64,000 bases of DNA. It comes from DASQZK01 sp963763215 (GTDB lineage: Bacteria > Bacteroidota > Bacteroidia > Bacteroidales > GCA-2748055). The notes under the pieces are model-generated. The model saw only the letters and a list, made by a program, of their open reading frames with translations, had not been told where the DNA came from and did not search any database. Positions 19,113 through 27,568 of this stretch are shown here, piece after piece (within the stretch, counting starts at the first letter, position 1; every line of letters starts with the position of its first letter). The position numbers were made by a program, and so were the translations under genes. The stretch is taken from positions 1 through 64,000 of the forward strand of contig CAVXNX010000017.1 of the NCBI GenBank assembly GCA_963763215.1. Direction: 5' to 3'.

Positions 19113-19591
19113 AAAGACTGTCCATTTTCCTCCTGCTTCCCCTCATCTTTTCCTGCCATGCCACCCGGGACCCCGGAACGGCCTTCCGGGCCATGGCACC
19201 GGTCATCATCTACAAAACGACGGCCGATTATGAGCATAACGTTCCGGTGATCCTGAATGCGGAAAAAGACCGCGTAGTCTCCTACCCTGCCCCGGCCGAT
19301 CTTTTCATCAATGGAACCCTTTCCCTGCCGGTACATCTTTCCGGGGGATACCTTCTGGACCGGAGGGGAATCAATGCGAATGCCGCCTTTACGAAGTATA
19401 CCTATGACGAATATGCGCGGCTGAAGGAAGCGCCTTCCCCGGAGGCCCTGCTCGAAAGCATCATCGACAGAGATCCGTTCGAATCGATGTATTCGTGCGG
19501 AAACCAGGGAAGCTATGATCACCTGGTGAGGGAACTGAACCGGAAAATCAGGCATGGGATGGAAACCTGCAAACTCCTGACGGGACGCTGA
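19109..19591 (+). CDS. Small lipoprotein cotranscribed with the C10 peptidase
   Basis: This 160-residue protein has its ATG inside the ATGA overlap with the peptidase stop, so translation is coupled. The N-terminus MKRLSIFLLLPLIFSC is a lipoprotein signal with Cys16. I do not recognise the mature part. It has a beta-rich first half (PVIIYKTTADYEHNVPVILN) and a helical second half with a second Cys (YSCGNQGSYDHLVRELN). The first half reads like a structural-repeat or propeller strand. Tight coupling suggests a role with the peptidase, for example inhibitor, chaperone or anchor, but this is inference only. Confidence 0.7.
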   Translation: MKRLSIFLLLPLIFSCHATRDPGTAFRAMAPVIIYKTTADYEHNVPVILNAEKDRVVSYPAPADLFINGTLSLPVHLSGGYLLDRRGINANAAFTKYTYDEYARLKEAPSPEALLESIIDRDPFESMYSCGNQGSYDHLVRELNRKIRHGMETCKLLTGR

Positions 19592-19617
19592 TTTTCCGGG
19601 GGAAAATAAGAAACTCG

Positions 19618-20320
19618 TCATTCGTTCTCCCCGGAAGGGAAATGAATGACGAACCGGAACCGGTGAAGAAAGGGATGGCCCGGCTGGTTCCGTGAATTGT
19701 TCGATAATATGGCCACACCTCTGAAATCCTCTATTTGCCGGAGAAGATAACTGATCTCGAGATTGGCGAAACGGTCATGACTGTCTCCTGCCCCGGTGCG
19801 TTTACCGAACAGGTCCTCGGCTTCCTCGAAGATCAGCAATGCATCGGCACGCTCGGCCGCATTGAAGAGCCGGCGCAGGTTTTTCTCCGTCTCACCGATA
19901 TATTTACTGACCACCTTCTGCATATCGACGCGGTAAAGTGAATGCCCGAGTTCCTGGGCGAGCAGTTCGGAGGCCCGTGACTTCCCGGCCCGGCTCCTGC
20001 CGGTGAACAGGATGGCCACTCCCGGCACGGCGGCACTCCTCCGGTGCTGGCGCTGTTTATTTTGTGATTCGGAAATTTTTTTGATCTGCATGCCCAGTTC
20101 CCTGACACGGGAAGGATCAATGTCCGTTCCAGATGAAATCCTTTTTCCCGGGGTAATAGCGAGATGGCGATTCGTGATTGGTGTTGAAGACGAGCGACCG
20201 GACACCCATTGTCCTGCTACCGGCAGAGACTTCCGGCGAGTCGTTCTGAGACTGCCCATCATGTCGACCGGTTAACGGTTGATCTCCCGGAGCCTTTTCC
20301 TTTGGATTCTTTTTCATCAT
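19618..20320 (-). CDS. Small AAA-type ATPase domain protein, one frame break, partly degenerate motifs
   Basis: The coding region runs from ATGATG at 20320/20317 through one +1 frame change near 20130 to the stop at 19618. The downstream frame holds an AAA core: Walker A FTGRSRAGKS, then SLYRVDMQKVVSKYIGETEK, Walker B LLIFEEAEDLFGKR, DSHDRFANLEISYLLRQIED, a sensor-1-like Asn in ILSNNSRNQ, and FLHRFRFVIHFP. In relatives Walker B reads FDEA and the arginine-finger region FLRRxRF, so Asp is Glu here and one Arg is His. Relatives with this exact core are the ATPases of extracellular contractile injection systems and similar large AAA proteins. This copy is only about 235 residues and no other such genes are nearby. 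It may be a remnant or a stand-alone derivative. Confidence 0.65.
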
Positions 20321-20957
20321 GCCTGCTTTTTTGGTGAAAGAAGACGAACTAAATTTCGGGTATCAACAAACAATCTTCGTAAAAGCCCGTTAACTGATTT
20401 TCAGCAGAATTCAGCGAAGATACGGATATTGAATATCGAAATTCAAGTCCCGGGTACGACCCGGGGCCATATTAACGTTTAATTAACGATTAACCGGGAT
20501 GTTGCAATGCGGACATCTCTCCGTCAATGCCGCCAGTCATGGGTTTTTGGGTGATCTCACAGGGTAAAGCGGGAGGGGCTCCGGCCAGGCTTCTGCTGCA
20601 TTTTACCGGAGGAAATTATCGGAGCAGGATATCCGTTGAAAATTTGTGTATATTGGGTGACCGTTTTTAATATCTGTTCACAGGAAGCGGCATATTTCAG
20701 CTGCCACTATTCAGAAAGCTGACATCCTTGTCCGCTGGATTTTAAAAATCGTGTTATCCATGGGTGTCGGGTTAAAGAAATGATAATGATAAGCGATGCA
20801 CGATACGATCCGTTATCCATGTGGTGCTCGGTTAGTGCTGTGCTCATAAACACAAACCGGATTTACTGCCTTGTATTTTTTTTACCGAAGTAATGATTAA
20901 TTACTGTATATTTCATTTATGGCATTATACTACGAATCGTTGTAAATTTATTCTATA
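20321..20957. other. AT-rich intergenic region with a short direct repeat
   Basis: No gene is visible in these 637 bases between divergent genes. A degenerate direct repeat occurs at about 20754 (gttatccatgggtgtcggtt-like) and 20811 (gttatccatgtggtgctcgg). The right end is AT-rich and should hold the amidohydrolase promoter, but no exact TAnnTTTG box is seen. Confidence 0.4.
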
Positions 20958-22416
20958 GTGATCCATACTGATCAGCCGATGAACCTAAACCAATACAAAC
21001 GCAGGGATTTTTTCAAATATCTCGGGATGGGGTCCGCCGCTTTCGCCCTTTCCGGTTTCAGGGCTCCTGCCGCCGGGCGACAGGGGAATGATTCCACCGA
21101 GCAGGAGATCTGGAACAAAGTGTTCAGCACCCCCATCGCCGACACGCATGAGCACCTGCCCGACGAAAAAGAGAGATTGAGTGGAAAGCCGGTCATTGAC
21201 GGGAAGTGCAACGACTGGACCATGCTCTTCAGTCATTATATCGATTCCGATATGCGTTCGGCCGGAATGCCGGCCGAAGATTACGACCGCTTCTTTTCGC
21301 CCGGGGTCGATCCCCTGGATAAATGGAAAATTCTGAAACCCTGGTGGCCGTACATCAAACAAACCGGCTATGCATGGGCGGTGCGTATTTCCATGAAGGA
21401 ACTTTACGATATCGATGAACTGAATGACGCTACGATCAAGGACTTGCAGTCGGGGTACCAGAAAATGGTCCATCCGGGATTTTACAATGAGATCCTGAAG
21501 ACCCGGGCCAATATCGAATCCTGCCAGGTCAACGGCTATCCCCTCATGAAATCGTCCGATCCGGGGTTTCTGATGACGGATCTCTGGGCCGATAACCTCA
21601 TCACCACTCCGGGAGCAGCCGAATATAAAGATCCGGCCGGCATTGAGGTGAAAGAACTCGAAGACTGGCATGCCGTCATCGACTGGTGGTTCCGGAAATA
21701 CGGGAAATACATCGTTGCGGTTAAAATAGGCCTGGCCTACCAGCGCAACATCGATTTCAAAAAGACCGATGCCGGCGATGTGAGGCGGATCTGTCAAGAA
21801 CTACCTCAGGGGCCGTGATCTCAAAGGCAAAGACCGCAAAAAGATGGAGGATCATCTTTTCTGGTACGTCGTCGGAAAAGCCACCGAATACCAGCTGCCG
21901 GTAAAGCTCCATACGGGCTACCTCGCCCAGTGGAAAGGAAAAACCGACAGGATGCAGCTGAAAAAAGTACGCAACAACCCCGTCGATGCCTGTTACCTCT
22001 GCGACCAGTCGAAAGACACGAAGTTCGTATTCTTCCACCTGGGTTACCCCTACTACGAGGAGATGCTGACGGTGGCCAAACAATATCCCAATGCGTACCT
22101 CGACATGTGCTGGTCCTGGATCCTCAACCCGGTCGCATCAAAGGATTTCCTCAAAAAATACCTGGTCACCGTCCCGGCCAATAAGATCCTGACCTTCGGC
22201 GGCGACTATGTTCCCGTGGAACCCGTGCTGGGCCATTCCGTCATCGCCCGGAGCGGCATCGCTTCGGTACTCACCGACCTGACCGATGAAGGCTTCATGA
22301 CCAAGAAAGAGGCCCTCACCCTCACCGACAGCCTGCTCTATGGAAACGCGCACCGGATCTTCAGGCTCGATGAGAAACAGAAAATCCTGAAGGGACTCGA
22401 TTGGTCGAAGATTTAG
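20958..22416 (+). CDS. Tat-exported amidohydrolase family protein, one frame break at 21793
   Basis: Two reading frames (20958-21818 and from about 21800 to 22416) make one protein of about 485 residues. Removing one base near 21793 joins them as ...VRRIFKNYLRGRDLKG... The N-terminus (KRRDFFKYLGMGSAAFALSG) is a Tat signal; the start is at 20958 or 20979. The amidohydrolase-2 type TIM barrel has the metal-binding DTHEHL motif near residue 57, KLHTGYL in the second half, and a late FGGDYVPVEP segment with the metal-site Asp. The segment DACYLCDQSKDTKFVFFHLG matches distant glucuronate isomerase/amidohydrolase proteins. It probably acts on a sugar acid or ester in the periplasm. The break looks like a single inserted g, so the gene may be intact in the organism. 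Confidence 0.8.
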
Positions 22417-22612
22417 GTGGGGACGTGGGTACGGGGGTACGTGGGTACGTGGGTACGTGGGTACGTGGGTACGTGGGTACGTGGGTACGTGTAGTGGGTA
22501 CGTGGGTACGTGGGTACGTGGGTATGTGGGTACGTGGGTACGTGGGTACGTGGGAAAGTGGGAACGTGGGTACGTGGGTACGTCGGGTACAGTGGTACGT
22601 GGGTACGGGGAA
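22417..22612. repeat. Octanucleotide microsatellite (ggtacgtg)n
   Basis: About 24 copies of an 8-base unit, ggtacgtg, begin right after the amidohydrolase stop codon. Single-base variants appear towards the right end (ggtatgtg, gaaagtgg, gaacgtgg). Both strands are open in several frames only because of the repeat, so no protein is called. The same unit on the opposite strand appears at 52121-52172. Confidence 0.95.
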
Positions 22613-22745
22613 TGACACGAACGTAACGATCTTCACGTAAAAAAGCATAGAATTTTACCATAACCGGTAAATCCGGTCCCTGAGCCGAAGGGCGGGGGTA
22701 CGGGGAAAAATCAGACCTTAAAAACCACCGATCCGATACATGATG

Positions 22746-23861
22746 CTATATCCCCGGGAAAAGCCGTTCGGCATTTTTGTGATAGATCTTGTCGATGACT
22801 TCTTTGGGCAGGTGGAGACCTTTGAATCCCCCGCCGACCTTCCATGAGCTGAGGGTGTCGGACGTGGCGAGATATCTCCAGTTCTTCTGCCACTCCTCGT
22901 GGGTGGCCTGCTTGATGCCATCGGGGGTTCCATTCCAGCCTTCATAATCCCCCATATCGGTCCCGTAGAGGATCCGGTCCTGGTATTTGATAAAGAACTG
23001 GCGAACCTTATCGTAATCCTTCAGACTCTGCACTTCGAGGTGACCGAAACGTCCGGCCATATCCACCCAAAGATTGGGAAATTCGTCGAAATGTGCGGCG
23101 AGCATATCCACACTCCATTCCATGCTGCCCAGGTGAGCTCCCATAAAATGCAGGTCCGGATGTTTCTTCAGCATACTGTCCCTGGCCTGGATCTGATCTT
23201 CATAGGAAGGATACTCCGGATGCAGGTACATGTGATATTGGGGATATTCACGGTAATACTTCTTATCGTCATTCACTTCCATCTGGTCCACAGGCAGCCA
23301 GCAGTCTTTCGGTTCTCCGAGGTGACCGCAGATCGGTTTCCCCTGTTTCACGATGTAATCGATGACCGGGTCGAACTGCGGATTATCGATCATGATAAAG
23401 GTTCCGTTTTTGTCCCTGGCCACCATCCCGATGTTCTTCCATACCTTGACCCCCAGTGCGCCTTTCTTAAACGATTCGCCAAGGTAATCGATCGTTTTCT
23501 GCTGCCAGCCCGGATCATCCCACCCGTCCATGGAAAAGGTCGTGAGGTAATGGATGCGGCCGGGAAAAGCCTTCATCTGGTAGAGGGCGATCTCCTGTTG
23601 CTTTTCAATGGGGACGGTATCGAAGGCATCGGTATTGATCGTGAGAATGCGGAAATTGTCTGCCTCTGCCTGTTGAAGGAAATAGGGGCGTTTCGAGTTA
23701 ATATGACAATGAATGTCGATCTTATCCGCCTTGCCGAAATCGTCCATGGTGTAAAACGTTTCACTTTTACCGGCATTCCGGTTACATCCGGTTTGAAGGA
23801 CCGTTACAGCAGTCCCCGCCAGGAGAGCAATGAACAGCGGAATTCGATTTAGTCTTTTCAT
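22746..23861 (-). CDS. Amidohydrolase-2 family lipoprotein
   Basis: This 371-residue protein has a lipoprotein signal with lipobox LQTGC at residues 22-26. The metal-dependent TIM-barrel amidohydrolase core shows DIHCHIN (the HxH of strand 1), GVKVWKNIG, CGHLGEPKD, MGAHLGSMEW and YGTDMGD, the last with the strand-8 Asp. These are the expected ligands for one or two divalent metals in amidohydrolase-2 enzymes. Members hydrolyse lactones or decarboxylate aromatic or sugar-derived acids; the substrate here is unknown. It is the last gene of a leftward four-gene operon (beta-helix, propeller, esterase, amidohydrolase), 62 bases after the esterase. The frame is intact. Confidence 0.86.
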   Translation of the reverse strand: MKRLNRIPLFIALLAGTAVTVLQTGCNRNAGKSETFYTMDDFGKADKIDIHCHINSKRPYFLQQAEADNFRILTINTDAFDTVPIEKQQEIALYQMKAFPGRIHYLTTFSMDGWDDPGWQQKTIDYLGESFKKGALGVKVWKNIGMVARDKNGTFIMIDNPQFDPVIDYIVKQGKPICGHLGEPKDCWLPVDQMEVNDDKKYYREYPQYHMYLHPEYPSYEDQIQARDSMLKKHPDLHFMGAHLGSMEWSVDMLAAHFDEFPNLWVDMAGRFGHLEVQSLKDYDKVRQFFIKYQDRILYGTDMGDYEGWNGTPDGIKQATHEEWQKNWRYLATSDTLSSWKVGGGFKGLHLPKEVIDKIYHKNAERLFPGI

Positions 23862-23922
23862 ATATACGTCTTTTGATTTTAAAGGGATACTGCCACCGGC
23901 TAAAAGTTATCATGAATGATGG

Positions 23923-26200
23923 TCAATGCATTGGAAACAAACCCGGAACACGTATTTCAGATGAATTGCCTTCCGCATCGGTGACCTCGAGGGTCAGGCG
24001 GTATAAGCCGAACTCCGTTGGATTGACCGTTGCGCTGAAGCGGAAGTCGTTTGCTACGCGGTCGCCGTTAAGGCCATCATCATTCAGGGCGACGATGAAG
24101 GATTTTTCACCCTTGCTCTTATCCAGGGGTTCATCCCAGGAATTGGCCTGGTCGTCATCCCGGATCAGTTTCGCCTCCACCCTGCCGATCTTTCCTCCGT
24201 CGAACAGCCACGCATGGATGGTATTGTCGCCGCTCACGCCGGCTTCCCTGACCACCGGCGGCGTCGTATCTTTGCCCCTGACCGGCAGCCTGACGATGCC
24301 CCGGGTGATGATGTGATACGGATAGTCAGGGAGCCAGTATGTGGCCAGCATCTCGGCGACATGTCCCTCAGGGGTTTCGGAGGCTAAGAGTGGGACGGAA
24401 TATTTTTCGGAGGCCCCGACATGGTCGTAACTTCCCCAGTTGTCAGACTTCCTGATCTTCACACCGTGGGGATTGATCCAGGGGTCGTTGACCAGGATTT
24501 CCGTCCTGTGGTAAATGCCATGATCTTTCACCAGAATGACGACAGACTCGCCCGGGTTGGCAATGCCATCGCCGTTTCCCTTCCCCAAAAACAGGGATGC
24601 GGAGTCGTTGCCGGCGGCCGCCACCGTGAAGGTCCTGCCGTCGGCCACCACGAAATCCTTAAATTCAGGCACATCGGGTCTGACAGGAAGTTCGAAGGTG
24701 CGGGTCCATTTCTTCCCGTTTTGGCCGGAAATGACCAGCCGGAACTGTTCCACCAGCGCCGAATCATTCCGGATGAGAAAAATGAAGGGCTTTTCAGAGG
24801 AAACGACGGCACCCGTGTCAATGGTTCCGAATCGGAGACGTGGAGTTTCGGAAACTGACATCACCGTTGTTGGAATAAAGGGTGGCCCCGACATTCGAAG
24901 CTGCAGCATGCCCCTTGTTCAGAAGGCTGACGTTCAGCCTGACGGTTTTTCCCGGGGTGAGCCAGCCCATGTTTTCGGGTCCGGCCGAAGCGAAAACAAT
25001 CTCGGGCCCGTCATCCGGCCGGTTTATGCCGATTTCATGAAGGTCGCCGTCGAGACTGATCCGGATCCGTCCCTCCGCGTCGCTACTGACCTCATAATTC
25101 CGTGTCTTGTGCGTTGAAAGGTTCACGTCATTCACCAGGTAAGCCCGGTTCTTTTCGTACACCGGGGCGGTGACCACCAACATTTTCACGAAGGGCATCA
25201 GTGAGCCGTCGGGCAGGAATTCCCTGACGGAGGTCCGGAAACCATGTTCGTTCACATTCTGAAGCAGGGTGAACCCGGGATAATGCCGGTCGGTGTTCAC
25301 GGTATAATCCCATACTGTGAAGGTCGGGTAAACATCGATATGGTTCCAGATCTCCGGTTTGGCAGGCGGGTTTTCAAAGGTCTGCATGATGAAGTCGAAC
25401 ATATCGCTCAGTCCGCAGGTGGAATGTGCGGCATGGTAAACCGCGAACTGGTAGTTATCCATCACACGGGTCCAGATCTTGTTCATATCGTGATGGTAAT
25501 CACGGATGAAATCCTGGTCGCCGTAATTGAGCCGGACGTTCACGCCGGCATAGTTGCCGTACATATCGAGGTGCCGGTATTCGGCGGGAAAGCCGAGAGG
25601 CCCGGCTTCAAACTCGACCGATCCGCAAAAGTCCCCGGCGGCGCAAACCATGCCGGGATATTTCCCGGCGATCCATAATGTCATGAACCCGCCCATCGAC
25701 AGTCCGGAAATTGCCCGGTGGTCGCGGTCGGGGATCGTCCGGTAGGTGGCATCGATATAGTGGACGATTTCGGGAAAATACAGCGGGAACTGCCGGTAGG
25801 TCTCCACCGGACCGACATTGTATGGTCTCAGGTAATACGGTTCATCCGGTCTCCGGTTATAACCGTCGGGTTTGACCACGATCACATCGTGACTGGCCAC
25901 GTAGTTGGCGATATTGTCACCCCCGTTGCTCTCTCCTTCATCTGCATCCGGCACATAGATGCTCCCGAAATAGCGTTGTGACCAGCCATGGTAGAAATAA
26001 ATGACCGGGTAATGTTTATCCGGATTTTCGTCATAGCCCGGGGGAAGGAAGATCCGGTAATTGCGGATTTCCCCGAAAACCCGGCTGTAATGATGACCGT
26101 CGATGATGGTGATACCGGCTGCATGTACAGCGGGCAATGCCACTGCGGCCAGAAAAACGGCCGGAAGTGCTCGGATGACTCTCTTCAACAAATGCTTCAT
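23923..26200 (-). CDS. Secreted esterase D-like serine hydrolase with C-terminal Ig-like extension, one frame break near 24845
   Basis: The first frame (26200-24818) encodes a signal peptide (ALPAVFLAAVALPAVHA) and an esterase-D/feruloyl-esterase-like alpha/beta hydrolase. This contains YPVIYFYHGWSQ, then the nucleophile elbow GLSMGG, an Asp/Glu region near NYGDQDF, and a catalytic His in AAHSTCGLSDMFD. After about residue 290 comes a beta-sandwich tail. Near 24845 the frame moves by one extra base and continues to 23923 with CARDB/Ig-like sequence (NPGESVVILVKD; TTPPVVREAGVSGD; GLYRLTLEVTDAEGNSSEI). The joined protein is about 758 residues. It probably removes ester groups from polysaccharides. 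A second copy of this architecture lies at 46080-47938. Confidence 0.82.
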
Positions 26201-26245
26201 AGAACGCGGGATATAAGGGCCGGAGACAGGAATCCCCGGCGGGAT

Positions 26246-27493
26246 TCATTTAACATTTTTAACATTCAACTTCATGATATAAACCTGCCGGCTTCCGTTC
26301 CGTGTCGAATTAAAGCCGATGATATCCCCTTCCGGGCTCCACCGGCAATGGAGGTCGCACCTCCATCCGCCCTTGTATTCAGGAGGTTCAGGGAAGCGAC
26401 CGAGCGAAAGGATGGCCTGCGTCCTCATGTCCATGAGAAAGATTTTCTGTTCGTTCATACCGGCGCTGGGATAGGTATCGGTGACCATCCACCGCCCGTC
26501 GGGAGAGAATGTTCCATGGGCATCAAAATCGAGGGCTCCGTTGCCGAGACGGAAATAATCTTCTTTTCCGACGGTGAACAGGACATGGGCATACTGCAGG
26601 GCATCGTATTTGGCGGTGACCATCAGGTGATCACCGTCGAGCCAGTCGAAGTGGGATCCTTCCCACCCGTCGGGGAAACAGCGACGGAGATCCGACCCGT
26701 CGGCGTTGACGGTGAAGGCTGTCGTATTCCATGTGGGTCTGGCCCGTGCCAGCCAGAACACCTTGCTGTCATCCCGGCTGAAAAGGGTATGGTTAAAATA
26801 CTCCAGGCCCCCGGGGGGAACCGCCGGGACGAGGTCCCTGATGCGCGATATGGGAACAATGAGGGTCGCCTGACCGGTTTGCAGGTCGATGAGGGAAATG
26901 CCGCCGTCGGAGGGGAACTGAACGTCCGCTTCCGGATCCTGTCCGCCGCCACCATACCCATAATCGGGCCGTGTCATGCGGATCCTTCCGTAATTGAGAC
27001 TGAGCGCCTTCCGGCCGTCGTGCGATACGGCGCTCACGGGATAAGGGATCACCTTCTTCTCTTCCCCGGTGTGAACGTTGAGAATGACTGAGACAAATTT
27101 GCCCCCGCGCAGATCATTGTAAATGATGAGCGAATCGGGAGAGGTCCCGAGCCAGTGCGCCATGCATCCCTGCTGGAAGTTCCAGGCCGTTGTCCGTGCC
27201 ACCGGCTTGAATTCATGGGTTTCCAGATCGACGAGTCCCAGGACGGCAGTGTCTTTTTCATCGGGTATCCGGAATTTCACATCCGTTTCCAGGACGGTGG
27301 CATATTTTTCGGACGCGCTGAACGAATTGATGCCATAATAACTGGCATACAGATGCTCCCTGGCATTGTCCGTGATCTGAACGGGTCCTGACACCTCCGG
27401 GAAATCCACGGCATTCCGGCTTCTCTGCCGGTTACACGAGGCCAGGAGAAGAAGGGCAGAAAAGAGGAAAACGCATGTGTTTCTCATCGACAT
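26246..27493 (-). CDS. TolB/PD40-type beta-propeller lipoprotein
   Basis: This 415-residue protein has the signal RNTCVFLFSALLLLASC, with lipobox Cys near residue 20. The start at 27493 or 27487 is not decisive. The mature part consists of WD40/PD40-like blades: SPDSLIIYNDLRGG, AVSHDGRKALSLNYGRIR, FSRDDSKVFWLARARP, GTFSPDGRWMVTDTYP, CRWSPEGDIIGFNSTRNG. Such propellers occur in TolB, in oligogalacturonate lyases (PL22) and in many sensor proteins. The PL22 catalytic His and metal ligands cannot be assigned with confidence. It lies between the beta-helix and esterase genes with gaps of 76 and 46 bases, so it is in one operon with them. Catalytic or binding role is open. Confidence 0.75.
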   Translation of the reverse strand: MSMRNTCVFLFSALLLLASCNRQRSRNAVDFPEVSGPVQITDNAREHLYASYYGINSFSASEKYATVLETDVKFRIPDEKDTAVLGLVDLETHEFKPVARTTAWNFQQGCMAHWLGTSPDSLIIYNDLRGGKFVSVILNVHTGEEKKVIPYPVSAVSHDGRKALSLNYGRIRMTRPDYGYGGGGQDPEADVQFPSDGGISLIDLQTGQATLIVPISRIRDLVPAVPPGGLEYFNHTLFSRDDSKVFWLARARPTWNTTAFTVNADGSDLRRCFPDGWEGSHFDWLDGDHLMVTAKYDALQYAHVLFTVGKEDYFRLGNGALDFDAHGTFSPDGRWMVTDTYPSAGMNEQKIFLMDMRTQAILSLGRFPEPPEYKGGWRCDLHCRWSPEGDIIGFNSTRNGSRQVYIMKLNVKNVK

Positions 27494-27568
27494 CTGTGTT
27501 TGGTTGACCTGGTCTGTTGAAAACCGGGAAACCAGGTCCGTGAATGTTTAACAAGCGGCCTCTTCCGG

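Noticed and set aside
22401..22661. Open frames on both strands across the ggtacgtg repeat
   Set aside because: They are low-complexity translations of an 8-base repeat and run open on both strands.
25988..27091. 367-codon plus-strand open frame
   Set aside because: It is antisense to the propeller lipoprotein and esterase, which have signals and motifs.
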